From Rhodospirillales bacterium (lineage in GTDB: Bacteria > Pseudomonadota > Alphaproteobacteria > Rhodospirillales > UBA2165), in assembly GCA_012960465.1 (NCBI GenBank), contig DUBF01000160.1, positions 1 through 64,000 on the forward strand: DNA of 64,000 nucleotides, given 5' to 3'. Under the pieces are notes generated by a model that saw only the letters and a list, made by a program, of their open reading frames with translations, did not search any database and was not told the DNA's origin. The position numbers were made by a program, and so were the translations under genes. Shown piece by piece: positions 29,924 through 40,292 of the stretch (position 1 is the stretch's first letter; the number at the start of each line of letters is the position of its first letter).

Positions 29924-32266
29924 TCATATTTTTGTTAGGTTTAAACGTAAGGCATTCATAACAACGCTCACGGAACTGAGTGACATTGCCGCCGCTGCAA
30001 TGATGGGCGAAAGCAAAATGCCAAAGACCGGATAAAGCACACCGGCCGCAATCGGTACGCCCGCTGCATTATAGACAAAAGCAAAGAACAGGTTTTGCCG
30101 GATATTACGCATAGATGCGACTGAAAGCTTTCGTGCTCTGACGATACCTGTCAGATCACCTTTAAGCAGGGTAACGCCTGCGCTTTCCATGGCAACATCG
30201 GTACCCGTTCCCATGGCTATACCAACATCCGCAGCGGCCAGAGCTGGAGCATCATTGGTGCCATCACCGGCCATTGCTACAATTTTACCTTCATTCTGCA
30301 GTTTTTTGACAATCCGCCCTTTATCTTCGGGCAGGATTTCCGCTTCAACCTCCTCAATATTAAGTTGCTTGGCTACAGCTTCAGCCGTACGGCGATTATC
30401 CCCTGTCAGCATGACAATACGAATACCTTGTTCATGCAGAGCTTTAATGGCTTCGGATGTTGTTTCTTTGATGGGATCGGCTATGGCCAGTAATCCGGCA
30501 ACCTTACCCCCAACAGCCATAAATATAACTGTAGCGCCATCTGATCGCATATCATCCGCCTGCGATACCAATGAAGAAGCGTCTACTGATTGCTCTTCCA
30601 TAAGCATGACATTGCCAAGCGCTACGTTCTTGCCATCAATAGTGCCGATAACACCTTTTCCTGTCGGAGAATCAAAATTTTCAGCTGGTATTAACTCAAG
30701 ATTTTTGTCCTTCGCCGCCACGACAATGGCATGCGCTAGAGGATGCTCACTGCCTTGTTCTAAAGATGCAGCCAGTGATAAAAGCTCATCTTCTTTAAAA
30801 TCATCTGTAGCCACTATTTGTGTAACAGTTGGTTTTCCCAATGTTAGCGTTCCTGTTTTGTCGACAACTAAAGTATCGACTTTTTCCATGCGCTCTAACG
30901 CTTCGGCATTTTTGATAAGAACTCCGGCTTTAGCGCCTTTCCCTACACCGACCATGATAGACATGGGGGTAGCAAGGCCCAAGGCACATGGACAGGCAAT
31001 AATCAGAACACTAACAGCTGCGATTAAAGCATAGGTAAAGGCGGGATTAGGGCCAAAAATGATCCAGCTTATAAATGCAATCACTGCAATCAATATCACA
31101 GCAGGTACAAACCAACCCGCTACAATATCTGCCATGCGCTGAATAGGCGCCCGGCTGCGCTGCGCTTCAGCAACCATATGCACGATTTGCGAGAGCATGG
31201 TGTCTTTGCCTACCCTCTCTGCTTTCATGACAAAACTCCCTGTCTGGTTCATCGTGCCGCCGATTACTTTGTCATCCGGCTCTTTCTTCACAGGCATGGA
31301 CTCGCCTGTAATCATGGATTCATCAACAGAACTACTTCCTTCAACTACAATTCCATCAAGCGGGATTTTCTCACCGGGCCGGACACGCAAACGATCTCCA
31401 ACCTGAATTTGATCAAGCGGTACGTCTTCTTCCTCACCATTTTCATTGATACGACGGGCTGTTTTTGGTGCCAGATCAAGAAGCGCCCTAATCGCGCCGC
31501 CAGTTTGTTCTCTGGCTTTTAACTCCAATAACTGGCCTAGCAACACGAGAACCACAATCACAGCGGCGGCTTCAAAATAAACAGCAACTGCTCCTTCCGG
31601 CCCCTTGAATGCGTCCGGAAACAAGCCCGGTGCCAGTGTAGCGACAATGCTGTATAACCATGCAACGCCTGTACCGATGGCAATGAGCGTAAACATATTG
31701 AGGTTGCGCGTTTTAAAGGACATCCAGGCACGCTCAAAAAACGGCCAACCTGCCCATAAGACCACTGGCGTTCCAAAAGCCAGCTGTATCCAGTTCGACA
31801 TATGCGGCCCGGTCAGGTGAAGACCGAAAACATGTGCCCCCATTTCCATTAAAAACACTGGCAAGGTCAAGATCAGACCAATCCAAAAACGGCGGCGAAA
31901 GTCTGTTAGTTCAGGATTTTCGCCTTCTTCTCCCGTAATCGTCTCCGGCTCTAATGCCATGCCGCAAATCGGGCAATTACCGGGGCCTTCCTGACGGACT
32001 TCAGGGTGCATAGGGCATGTGTATATTGCGCCTGGTATAGCGGTTTCTTCTTCGCGGGGTTTGAGGTATTTTTCAGGATCATCAGCAAATTTCTTTTCGC
32101 ATCCTGCTGAACAGAAATAATAAGAATGATCTTTATATTCCGTCTTATATTTACTGTTATCAGGATCAACTTTCATCCCGCATACAGGATCAAGCACAGA
32201 TGTTTCTCCCGAATTCACTGTGGCATGGCCATGGTGGCAGCATCCTTTATAATTATGGTCGGTCAT
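29924..32266 (-). CDS. copA: Copper-exporting P1B-1 ATPase
   Basis: 780 residues. An N-terminal Cys/His-rich leader (CCHHGH) precedes a YHS domain ([10 protein letters not shown] to about 68) and a heavy-metal-binding domain (YTCPMHPEV and [10 protein letters not shown], about 82-107); no HMA ferredoxin-like domain is present. The core has TGES, CPC in TM6 (425-427), DKTGT (469-473) and [11 protein letters not shown] with downstream YN and MSxxS motifs defines Cu(I)/Ag(I) exporters. It is coupled to the next gene upstream (overlap at 32266). Confidence 0.95.
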   Translation of the reverse strand: MTDHNYKGCCHHGHATVNSGETSVLDPVCGMKVDPDNSKYKTEYKDHSYYFCSAGCEKKFADDPEKYLKPREEETAIPGAIYTCPMHPEVRQEGPGNCPICGMALEPETITGEEGENPELTDFRRRFWIGLILTLPVFLMEMGAHVFGLHLTGPHMSNWIQLAFGTPVVLWAGWPFFERAWMSFKTRNLNMFTLIAIGTGVAWLYSIVATLAPGLFPDAFKGPEGAVAVYFEAAAVIVVLVLLGQLLELKAREQTGGAIRALLDLAPKTARRINENGEEEDVPLDQIQVGDRLRVRPGEKIPLDGIVVEGSSSVDESMITGESMPVKKEPDDKVIGGTMNQTGSFVMKAERVGKDTMLSQIVHMVAEAQRSRAPIQRMADIVAGWFVPAVILIAVIAFISWIIFGPNPAFTYALIAAVSVLIIACPCALGLATPMSIMVGVGKGAKAGVLIKNAEALERMEKVDTLVVDKTGTLTLGKPTVTQIVATDDFKEDELLSLAASLEQGSEHPLAHAIVVAAKDKNLELIPAENFDSPTGKGVIGTIDGKNVALGNVMLMEEQSVDASSLVSQADDMRSDGATVIFMAVGGKVAGLLAIADPIKETTSEAIKALHEQGIRIVMLTGDNRRTAEAVAKQLNIEEVEAEILPEDKGRIVKKLQNEGKIVAMAGDGTNDAPALAAADVGIAMGTGTDVAMESAGVTLLKGDLTGIVRARKLSVASMRNIRQNLFFAFVYNAAGVPIAAGVLYPVFGILLSPIIAAAAMSLSSVSVVMNALRLNLTKI

Positions 32267-33660
32267 TATAAATCTCCTTGTAACTGCTGTTCATCTTTCC
32301 ATCCCCCGCCCATGGCTTTAAATAAATCAATGCTGGCCGACAGGGTTTCAAATCTGGCGCGGGCATAGTTATCTTCGGCCTCAAGCATCATACGCTGTGC
32401 ATCAAGTACATTTTGAAAATCCAAAACACTGAGTTCATACTGATTTTTTGCAATATCATAGGCTTTGCGCGCTTTCGAAGCCGATTGCCGTAAAGCGGTT
32501 TCCCGTTTTTGCGTTGTTTGGACCCGAACTATTGAATCCTCGGCTTCTTTAAAGGCCGATAAAACAGTTTGCTGATAATTTTCCGCCAATTCTTTTTGAC
32601 GCGCAGTAACTTTCTTCAAATTCCCTTCCAGCCGTCCGCCCTGAAAAATAGGGGCGTAGACTGATGAAGCGAGAGTGAGCGCCGTTGCCGCAGGATCAAA
32701 TGCTTTGATAAGGTTAGCCCCTATATTGACAGAGGGATAAAAGGCAGCGCGGGCTGCACCTATATCGGCATTGGCGGCTTTAAGTTGCGCCTCCAAGACC
32801 TTGATGTCAGGGCGGCGTTCTAATAGAGAGGCAGGTTGTAAGACGGCAATTTCGGGCAGCATCATGCCTTTTAAACTGACGCCTTTAATATCAAAGCTTT
32901 GTGGCGGTTCGCCTACAAGTAAAGCCAAAGCGTTTTTAGACACAGCCAGCTCTTGTTCAATGCCAGCCAGTTCCGCTTTCGCATTGGACACCACCGTTTC
33001 CTGCTGGGCTATATCAAAAGATGTCCGCGCGCCGATTTGAAAACGGGCCTCGGCAACTTGGAGAAGCTCTTTGGTACTTTGCAGGTTGTCCCGCGCAATT
33101 TGATAGCGTTCCTGCAAATTCAGCACATTTAAATAAGTTTGCGCCACATCCCCCATAATCACAAGGGCAAGCGCGTCATACGCATATTCACTTTCTTTAA
33201 GCGCCTCTATAGCAGCGGCTTTTTGTGCGCGGTTGGCTCCGAACAAATCAAGTTCGTAACCGATCCCCGCATTTACAGTGTATTGAGGAATACCGTTATT
33301 GCGCATATCCGTCACATTCATAGGCACGGTCGAACCGCTCATATAAGCCGCAGTGACGCTCGCAGACGGTAGTAACTCGGCTCCAGCCATTTGTAAATCA
33401 CCCCGCGCCTGCTCAACCCGATGGAGAGCCGCCTGTAAATTATTGTTATGGGACAAGGCTTTTTGAATAAGAAAATCCAACTCCTCGGAATTATAGTTTT
33501 TCCACCAGTCTACGGCTATTTGCGCATTCTCACCTTGCGCCAGTGAAGATCGCCAAGCTGGTGTCTGGACATCGGGACGGACATAGTCAGGCGTTAGCGA
33601 GCAGCCTGTCACAAACAAAGCTGCCGCTAACGATGATAATAATAAGCCGGATTTTCTCAT
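32266..33660 (-). CDS. cusC: Outer-membrane efflux lipoprotein, CusC/NodT type
   Basis: 464 residues from the ATG at 33660, chosen because GAAGGAGCC precedes it and it gives a lipobox (VTGC). Then follow the NodT/CusC signatures 'DYVRPD', '[11 protein letters not shown]', 'GYELDLFG' and '[21 protein letters not shown]'. It is the outer-membrane duct of the Cus-type pump, although separated from cusBA by two genes. The open frame extends upstream to 33816 but without a signal peptide. Confidence 0.92.
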   Translation of the reverse strand: MRKSGLLLSSLAAALFVTGCSLTPDYVRPDVQTPAWRSSLAQGENAQIAVDWWKNYNSEELDFLIQKALSHNNNLQAALHRVEQARGDLQMAGAELLPSASVTAAYMSGSTVPMNVTDMRNNGIPQYTVNAGIGYELDLFGANRAQKAAAIEALKESEYAYDALALVIMGDVAQTYLNVLNLQERYQIARDNLQSTKELLQVAEARFQIGARTSFDIAQQETVVSNAKAELAGIEQELAVSKNALALLVGEPPQSFDIKGVSLKGMMLPEIAVLQPASLLERRPDIKVLEAQLKAANADIGAARAAFYPSVNIGANLIKAFDPAATALTLASSVYAPIFQGGRLEGNLKKVTARQKELAENYQQTVLSAFKEAEDSIVRVQTTQKRETALRQSASKARKAYDIAKNQYELSVLDFQNVLDAQRMMLEAEDNYARARFETLSASIDLFKAMGGGWKDEQQLQGDL

Positions 33661-33670
33661 GTTGGCTCCT

Positions 33671-34264
33671 TCAATGCGCGTGGCCGGAATGATCATGGGG
33701 TTCGGAGTCATTGGTACTCTGACTGTCCATACCTTGGCTTTTATGCTCATGCCCGCCGCTTTCTTCATGATCTTGAGTTTCACTACTGCCGCCATGTGCG
33801 TGTGCGCTGTGATCATGCGAACCTGTATCCGGCAAAGACATCACGCCTGTTCCGTGACGATAGACCAACTCGCCGCCTTTATATCCGGTCACAGCTAGAG
33901 CTCCGGAAGCCAGCAGCAATAAAACGGTGAAGATCGCCGTCGGAGCAGCTTTGCGATGCTTGAACATGCTCCATGCTGCGAGAACGGCGAACACACCCGC
34001 CGTTCCCAAAGCCCAGTTCCGATGGTTCATCATGGCCGCATGACTTTGTGCATCATGATCCACAGTGCCCGCAGCCTGAAGACCTGCTATCACAGTGCCG
34101 ACCGTTATCAATGCACCGACCCATAAATTCCATTTCCCGACAGTGTAGAAAACGTCCTTTTTAGTGATTAATCCTGCCAGATAAAACAGCGCAGAAATAC
34201 TGAGCAGCGCGATAGTGAAATGCACAAATATCGGATGCCAGTTGGGTATGATTTCTATATTCAT
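33671..34264 (-). CDS. DUF2231 membrane protein with a His-rich tail
   Basis: 197 residues. Four membrane helices with the DUF2231 opening WHPIFVHFTIALL lead to a C-terminal tail of about 55 residues rich in His, Asp and Ser (HDHSAHAH, HEHKS, HDHSGHAH). The tail is a likely copper/zinc-binding segment. Family function is unknown; members often accompany CusABC genes. Confidence 0.85.
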   Translation of the reverse strand: MNIEIIPNWHPIFVHFTIALLSISALFYLAGLITKKDVFYTVGKWNLWVGALITVGTVIAGLQAAGTVDHDAQSHAAMMNHRNWALGTAGVFAVLAAWSMFKHRKAAPTAIFTVLLLLASGALAVTGYKGGELVYRHGTGVMSLPDTGSHDHSAHAHGGSSETQDHEESGGHEHKSQGMDSQSTNDSEPHDHSGHAH

Positions 34265-34276
34265 TACGATATCTCC

Positions 34277-34963
34277 TTAATGTTGATGATCGTGGCCATC
34301 TTCTTGAGGTTGAGTATTATTATTTTCCATTTTTTCAATGACATACGTTTGGTCTTTAAGTTTTAAAAAGAAGCGTACGTTATCGCCTTTTTCAAAGCCG
34401 GAAAGATCAACGGACTCCGATACAGGAATATCCATGGTCATTTCAGGCCATTGCAAAGCCGGTATAGGACCGTGCGTGACATTCACCTTGTTATCTGAAA
34501 TCGCATTCAAAGTGCCTGTGCCTTCGGTAAGCTCCGATGTGTCATGTTCACTGTGCATCATCTTGTCATGCATCATGCCTTCATGACCGTCCATCATATG
34601 ATCATGATTATCAGCAGCGGCTACCTTATATTTATCCAGATTAACTGAACTTTCGAAGTAATAGACTTTACCTTGATTATCCTCGCCAATGACGGCCTCT
34701 GCCTTGTCCACTTGCACGCCGCTGACCGGATCGACTGCGCTGCGAATATCCGTGTCTTTTTTCAGGCGGGCTTCACACATCGAGCAGCATCCAAAATATG
34801 TTTTTCCGTCAACTTCAACTGCGATTTGTTCTTTATCAAAAGTTGTATCGTTCACCATACAAACGTATTTGGCCTCGATAGGTTTAAGCGTATGCGATGT
34901 CTCGGTTGCCATTGCAGGCATGGCAATTATCGCCATAAAGAGAGCTAAAAATAGGTGTTTCAT
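34277..34963 (-). CDS. Periplasmic copper-binding protein: TRASH-like domain plus CusF domain
   Basis: 228 residues with a signal peptide (AMATE). The N-terminal half has C-x-V-N-D and YFGCCSMCEARL, a TRASH/YHS-like metal site. A His/Met-rich linker (DHMMDGHEGMMHDKMMH) follows, then a CusF-like OB fold with WPEMTMD (the Trp/Met copper site) at the C-terminus. It probably hands Cu(I)/Ag(I) to CusB. It ends upstream of the DUF2231 gene and overlaps the cusA stop. Confidence 0.88.
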   Translation of the reverse strand: MKHLFLALFMAIIAMPAMATETSHTLKPIEAKYVCMVNDTTFDKEQIAVEVDGKTYFGCCSMCEARLKKDTDIRSAVDPVSGVQVDKAEAVIGEDNQGKVYYFESSVNLDKYKVAAADNHDHMMDGHEGMMHDKMMHSEHDTSELTEGTGTLNAISDNKVNVTHGPIPALQWPEMTMDIPVSESVDLSGFEKGDNVRFFLKLKDQTYVIEKMENNNTQPQEDGHDHQH

Positions 34964-37900
34964 GAGGGTTTCCTTTCATTTTCAGTTTGGGTTTGGTTGG
35001 GTAGTTTTAAATGCCACTGCATATACAGGGCATAAAGAACAGGGATTAAGATCAGCGTCAGAACTGTGGTGCTCAACATACCGCCGACCATAGGAAGAGC
35101 AATGCGGCGCATGACATCCGCGCCGGGCCCATCGGTTAGAAAGATAGGTACAAGACCTAAAATAATCGTGCTAACTGTCATGAGTTTTGGACGTAGGCGT
35201 TGAATAGCGCCGTTTCTCACATTCTCCAGCAATTTTTCAAAACTGTCCGGCCAGTGTTCGCGCATTTCGTGGTCGATATAAATCAGCATGACAATAGCAG
35301 TTTCCACAGCAATACCTGCCAAAGCGATAAAGCCGACCGCCACGGCCACTGATAAATTATATCCGGCCAGCCACGTCCACCAGACCCCGCCTATAACACC
35401 GAAAGGCACTGAGAGCATAATAAGGAGCGTCCGGTCCCATGTACCGAAATGCACATATAGTAAAATCATAATAATCAGCAGAGTGGAAGGAATAGCGATT
35501 TTAAGACGCTCATTAGCGGTCTGCATCTGCTCAAACTGTCCAGAGAGCTTGAGCGTATAACCGGAGGGTAGTTCCAGTGTTTTTAAAGACTCCTGTAAGC
35601 GCGAAATATATGTGCCGATATCCACACCTTCTATATCGACGAATACCCAGCCATTCAGACGCGCATCCTCGGACTTGATCATGGAAGGACCTTCGGCCAG
35701 CCGGATATCGGCCAGATCCGCAAGGGGTATTTGCGCGCCGTTTGGCGCGGCAACCAGAATATCTTCCAGATCGGAAATATGCTCTCTGAACGGCCTGTCA
35801 TAGCGCACCATGATAGGATAGCGTTCCCGTCCGATCACAGCTTCATCGAGCATCATGCCGCCGAGAGCGGTCTGGATCACAATCTGCACGCTTGATAGCG
35901 AAACACCATAGCGGGCAAGCTCACGGCGGTCGGGAATAATTTCAATATATTTTCCCCCTACCACGCGGTCGGCTATGGCACTGCGCGTTCCTTCCACACC
36001 GCGCGCCATATGCTCTACGTCTTTGGCGATTTGATCAATCTTTTGTAAATCAGGCCCCGCAATTTTAATCCCGACCGGCGTTCTGATTCCCGTGGTCAGC
36101 ATGTCGAGACGGATTTTTATTGGATAGCCCCAGCTATTCATCATCCCTGGCAAGCGCACTTTTTTATCAAGCTCAGCAATCAATTTTTCCGGTGTCATGC
36201 CTGCACGCCATTCCTCGCGGGGTTTTAGCTCAATCCAGGTTTCAATCATCGCCAGAGGGGCGGGATCAGTCGCGGTATCTGCACGTCCGGATTTGGCAAA
36301 GACGTGTTCGATTTCAGGCACGGTCATAAGCTGACGATTGGTTACTTGCAAAATCTCGCGCACCTTGGCTGGGGAAACGCCTGGCACTGTCATTGGCATG
36401 TAAAGCAGTCCGCCTTCATACAGCGGCGGCATAAATTCATGACCGATTTTGGTTACAGGGATGGCTGTGCTTAAAAGAGCAATGACCGATAAAGCGACCG
36501 TTGTTTTGCGCCATTTCAAAGCCAAATTCAAAAAGGGTTTATATAGAGCTATAAAAAAGCGGTTAATCGGATTCTCGTCTTCACGGCGTATTTTCCCGCG
36601 TATCAGCCAGAGCATCAGCACAGGCACGACCGTCACAGATAACAACGCAGCTGCCGCCATCGCATAGGTTTTGGTAAAGGCCAGCGGTGTAAACAGACGT
36701 TCCGATTGCCCGGTCAGCGCAAAGACCGGCAGAAATGAAACCGTGATGATCAATAAAGAGAAAAACAATCCAGGCCCTACCTCTTTTGCCGCCTGAATGA
36801 GCAAGTTGCGTTTTAAATTTTTATCAGCATTATCGGGCAATGAAGAAAGTTTACGATGGGCGTTTTCCACCATAACAATTGAGGCATCCACCATTGCGCC
36901 AATGGCAATTGCAATGCCGCCGAGTGACATGATATTGGCTGTGATTCCTTGTCCGGCCATAATAATAAACGCCGCCAATATACCGAGCGGTAAAGTAATA
37001 ATAGCAACCAGAGCGCTCCGCGCATGTAATAGAAAAAGAAAAGTTATCAGAGCAACCATCAGGCTTTCTTCCAAAAGCTTGTGCTCTAAATACTCAACAG
37101 AGCCTTCTATGAGCTTGCTGCGGTCATAAACAACTTTCAATTCGACGCCCTCCGGCAATCCTTGTTTGACGGATTGCAGCTTGTCCTTGATATCTTCTAT
37201 GACACTCAAGGCATTCGCACCGGGCCGCATAACAACGATGCCGCCAACTGCTTCGCCAATACCGTTTAGTTCTGTAATGCCGCGCCGGATGGATGGGCCT
37301 TCTACGATGCGCGCAACATCGCCAAGAGTAACAGGTGTTCCTTCCACGCTTTTAAGAACGGTTTGCTCTAAATCTTCCGGCTTTGTGACGTATCCAAATG
37401 AGCGGATCAGATATTCAGTTTCCGCCATTTCCAGTGTGCGTCCGCCCGTTTCTTTATTAGCCCCGCGTGTAGCCTGAATGACAGTATCCAAAGTTATATC
37501 GAAGGCACGCAGCTTGTTCGGATCGACCAGAACCTGAAACTCTTTAACAAATCCGCCGACACCCGCCACTTCAGCAACACCATCTACTGTGGCTAGCTCA
37601 TAGCGAACAAACCACTCCTGCAGGCTTCTAAGTTCTGCCAGATCGTGCTGACCAGTCCTATCATAGAGCGCGTACTGAAAAACCCAGCCCACACCTGTTG
37701 CATCCGGCCCGAGCTGTGGATCGGTGCCTTCAGGCAAATTGCCGCGCACTTGCGAAAGCGCTTCCAGAACGCGGCTGCGCGCCCAGTACATATCAACATC
37801 ATCCTCAAAGACAATATAAACAAAAGATGTACCGAACATGGAAAATCCGCGCACGACTTTTGTTTTCGGCAGACCCAGCATCTGGGTAGATAGAGGAAAC

Positions 37901-38145
37901 GTAACCTGATCTTCAATGACCTGTGGCGCCTGGCCGGGAAAATCCGTCCTGATAATCACTTGCGTATCGGATAAGTCTGGAATGGCATCAAGCGGAATTT
38001 TATTGAGCGAAATGATACCTGCCGCCAACAATGCTAGTGCACCGAGCATCACAAAGAAGGTATTGGCCACCGACCAGTCTATGATCTTGGCCACAAAACT
38101 TTGCGACGGGTCGTGTGACAGGTCTTTTTCAGGCTTAATGGACAT
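34960..38145 (-). CDS. cusA: Copper/silver RND efflux pump CusA
   Basis: 1061 residues, 12 membrane segments. The TM4 motif AIGAMVDASIVMVEN marks HME4 pumps for monovalent Cu+/Ag+, in contrast to the CzcA motif of the other RND gene. The Met ligands of the periplasmic cleft were not individually placed. Coupled to cusB by an 11-base overlap. Forms the CusCBA exporter with 38135-39364 and 32266-33660. Confidence 0.95.
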   Translation of the reverse strand: MSIKPEKDLSHDPSQSFVAKIIDWSVANTFFVMLGALALLAAGIISLNKIPLDAIPDLSDTQVIIRTDFPGQAPQVIEDQVTFPLSTQMLGLPKTKVVRGFSMFGTSFVYIVFEDDVDMYWARSRVLEALSQVRGNLPEGTDPQLGPDATGVGWVFQYALYDRTGQHDLAELRSLQEWFVRYELATVDGVAEVAGVGGFVKEFQVLVDPNKLRAFDITLDTVIQATRGANKETGGRTLEMAETEYLIRSFGYVTKPEDLEQTVLKSVEGTPVTLGDVARIVEGPSIRRGITELNGIGEAVGGIVVMRPGANALSVIEDIKDKLQSVKQGLPEGVELKVVYDRSKLIEGSVEYLEHKLLEESLMVALITFLFLLHARSALVAIITLPLGILAAFIIMAGQGITANIMSLGGIAIAIGAMVDASIVMVENAHRKLSSLPDNADKNLKRNLLIQAAKEVGPGLFFSLLIITVSFLPVFALTGQSERLFTPLAFTKTYAMAAAALLSVTVVPVLMLWLIRGKIRREDENPINRFFIALYKPFLNLALKWRKTTVALSVIALLSTAIPVTKIGHEFMPPLYEGGLLYMPMTVPGVSPAKVREILQVTNRQLMTVPEIEHVFAKSGRADTATDPAPLAMIETWIELKPREEWRAGMTPEKLIAELDKKVRLPGMMNSWGYPIKIRLDMLTTGIRTPVGIKIAGPDLQKIDQIAKDVEHMARGVEGTRSAIADRVVGGKYIEIIPDRRELARYGVSLSSVQIVIQTALGGMMLDEAVIGRERYPIMVRYDRPFREHISDLEDILVAAPNGAQIPLADLADIRLAEGPSMIKSEDARLNGWVFVDIEGVDIGTYISRLQESLKTLELPSGYTLKLSGQFEQMQTANERLKIAIPSTLLIIMILLYVHFGTWDRTLLIMLSVPFGVIGGVWWTWLAGYNLSVAVAVGFIALAGIAVETAIVMLIYIDHEMREHWPDSFEKLLENVRNGAIQRLRPKLMTVSTIILGLVPIFLTDGPGADVMRRIALPMVGGMLSTTVLTLILIPVLYALYMQWHLKLPNQTQTENERKPS

Positions 38146-39364
38146 GTCCGCCCTCCATATTCATAGCGGGTGAAGAACCCTCATCTGCGTCTGATCCCAT
38201 CTCAGGCATAACCATATCACCATGATCATGGCCCATATTGGCCATACCGCCGCGAAGGTTACTCTCCGCATCGATCATAAACTGGCCGGATGAGACAATC
38301 CGCTCTTCAGCTTCAAGACCGCTTGTGATTTCAGTCAGCCCATTCGCGGTTATGCCGGTTTCAACCATGCGGGGGCGGAATTTCCCGTCGCCAAGCGCTT
38401 CAATCACGTAGGAACCGCCTTCGCCATAGAGAACCGCGTCTTGTGGGACTGCCAGTCTCTTTTCCAACTTTCCTGTCAAGGTAACATTGGCATAGGTTTC
38501 CGGCTTTAACGCACCGTCAGGGTTATCGGCCACAACACGAACTGTGACCGTACGGCTGTCCGGATTGGCGATGGGGTGAATAAAATCAATAGTACCCTGA
38601 ATTTTTTTGCCTGTTTCGGAAAGCGCGATGTCTGCACGATCTCCTGCTTTTAAAAACTCTATATCGCGCAGCGACACTTCGGCATTGAGCCAGACTTTAG
38701 AGAAATCCTGCAATGTCAAAACGCGCGCGCCTTCCCCCATATACATACCCGGCCTTGCTTCCAGCATCGTCACCGTCCCATCCAAAGGCGCGTAAAACGG
38801 CGTGGCCTCCATCATTTTTCCGCCTTTTTTAAATTCGGCTATGGCTTTATCGTCCATCCCGTAAAGCCGGAGACGCTGTTCCGCTTTGCCTGTGCGACTG
38901 CCTATCAGGTAATCGGATTGCGCGGACATGAGATCGGGGCTGTAGAAGGTAAATAAGAGATCACCTTTTTTAACATTATCACCAATAGCGCTTGTTGCCA
39001 GATCCACTATCCATCCATCTTCCCTGACGGTTACGGTATGTTCTAAGCGTGTGCTTGCCGCAATTTTACCGTAGGCGCGGATTGATTTCCCAAATTCTTC
39101 TAGTGAGACTTGAGCCGTTTTAACACCAAGGGCCTGAATATATTCCGGCGTAATGACGATTGCATTTTCATCAATTGTCCCGCTTTCATCACCGGACGCA
39201 CTGGTTTTTTCTGTCTGTTTGGGGACAAGAGACATACCGCAGATCGGACATGTATCACCAGCTCCGCCTTCTATATGCGGGTGCATAGGGCAGATATAAA
39301 CCTCTTCTGCCGCATAAACGGGATTTATAAATAAAAGTAGTAATAAAAACGCTAAAACACGCAT
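38135..39364 (-). CDS. cusB: Copper/silver efflux adaptor CusB
   Basis: 409 residues. A signal peptide is followed by a heavy-metal-binding domain (YICPMHPHI, CPICGMSLVP, about 23-50), then lipoyl, barrel and hairpin parts (GWIVDLATSAIGDNVKKGD, FYAPLDGTV). The C-terminal tail is Met/His-rich (MGHDHGDMVMPEMG, MNMEGGHVH), suggesting a second copper site. It bridges CusA and CusC. Confidence 0.94.
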   Translation of the reverse strand: MRVLAFLLLLLFINPVYAAEEVYICPMHPHIEGGAGDTCPICGMSLVPKQTEKTSASGDESGTIDENAIVITPEYIQALGVKTAQVSLEEFGKSIRAYGKIAASTRLEHTVTVREDGWIVDLATSAIGDNVKKGDLLFTFYSPDLMSAQSDYLIGSRTGKAEQRLRLYGMDDKAIAEFKKGGKMMEATPFYAPLDGTVTMLEARPGMYMGEGARVLTLQDFSKVWLNAEVSLRDIEFLKAGDRADIALSETGKKIQGTIDFIHPIANPDSRTVTVRVVADNPDGALKPETYANVTLTGKLEKRLAVPQDAVLYGEGGSYVIEALGDGKFRPRMVETGITANGLTEITSGLEAEERIVSSGQFMIDAESNLRGGMANMGHDHGDMVMPEMGSDADEGSSPAMNMEGGHVH

Positions 39365-39414
39365 GCCAAAAGCTCCTTTCTTTAAGGCGTAAAAAACCGT
39401 AAAAAGGAGCGTGT

Positions 39415-39825
39415 TTAGATGCGCATACGCTGCGTTGAGAGATAAAGATCAATATTGTTGAAATGAGAAAAAGCAACATTAATAGGCGGTCCGCGTATCA
39501 GTCGTGTCATTTGCGGATGCAGATTATACAAAGCTGTCAGATTAGCCCATGAAAAATCAATCTGATCCAGGGTAAGATCGGGCGTAAAATCAATATTTTG
39601 ATCAACATTAAATAAGTCTACATTTAAGCAATCCGAAGAAAGCATAGGTGTGTGTGGGTTTTTGTCTTCAGATGATTTATCACCATGACAAGGCATTGGA
39701 GCAGCATCTTTAGTAGTATTTTCAGTTTGTGCAGCTTCAGCCATAATCGGACAAAAAGACATTGTGCACGCTAATGAAAGCGTGAAAATTATCAATGCCA
39801 TAAATGCCGAAATAGATTTTCTCAT
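39415..39825 (-). CDS. Small secreted protein ahead of the cus operon
   Basis: 136 residues with a signal peptide (near AEAAQ). The mature N-terminus has PCHGDKSSED and SSDCLNVDL; the rest lacks Cys and ends RMRI. No family recognised. Its size, export signal and place in front of the metal efflux genes mirror the gene at 11435-11755. The region 39365-39414 contains an imperfect inverted repeat (AGCTCCTTT ... AAAAGGAGC). Confidence 0.65.
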   Translation of the reverse strand: MRKSISAFMALIIFTLSLACTMSFCPIMAEAAQTENTTKDAAPMPCHGDKSSEDKNPHTPMLSSDCLNVDLFNVDQNIDFTPDLTLDQIDFSWANLTALYNLHPQMTRLIRGPPINVAFSHFNNIDLYLSTQRMRI

Positions 39826-39874
39826 AATGCTTTATAATACATCATTCGAATTAAAAGTCTATAAAGTTACTAAA

Positions 39875-40231
39875 TACTCTGCCAAACCCAATATAGAATA
39901 AGGCCAATCACGCGCCATGGCAGGGCAAAGAAAAATGCAATACGGATGAAATTAAACCTCTTCACGATCTGATAGAGGTCTAAGCTCAGACACATTGCGC
40001 ACAATATTTTCTATGAAGACATTAGGCCGCTCATTGGCCTCCGCTTCTCGCGGAGCTTTATTATCTTCTGGAATAAACGGGTGATGCATAAAAAAACTCA
40101 TGGCTGAATTTTAAGATCAACATCGCGCTCATTACAGTATTCAGGAAACATCGCCTTGCGAAGGCTGTCATTTCTTGACTGAAGCGCTGCTTTATAACAA
40201 TCACCATCATTTTTAATAAGATTAATGCTCA
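39875..40231 (-). pseudogene. Relic of the mobilization accessory genes intact at 41983-42705
   Basis: The stretch repeats parts of 41985-42600 in order: ACTCTGCCAAACCCAATA, AAAATGC(A/G)AT, TTAAACCTCTTCACGAT, CTCGCGG(A/G)GCTTTATTAT and ATTCAGGAAACATCGC. About 230 and 110 bases are missing at two points, the second between short repeats (ATCA(A/G)C). A 44-codon frame from 40231 still encodes NDSLRKAMFPEYCNERDVDL, matching NDGLRYAMFPEHRNDRDADL of the intact gene. It separates the copper block from hipBA. Confidence 0.8.
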
Positions 40232-40292
40232 TTTTTTATACCTCTAAGTAATTCAAGTACTTGATTTTGTATAATTAAAATATGCGCTTGTT

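Noticed and set aside
30189-31034. 281-codon open frame on the + strand
   Set aside because: It is antisense to the clear copper ATPase gene and has a low-complexity Ser/Thr/Ala composition typical of shadow frames. The same applies to 28497-29105 and 5676-6278.
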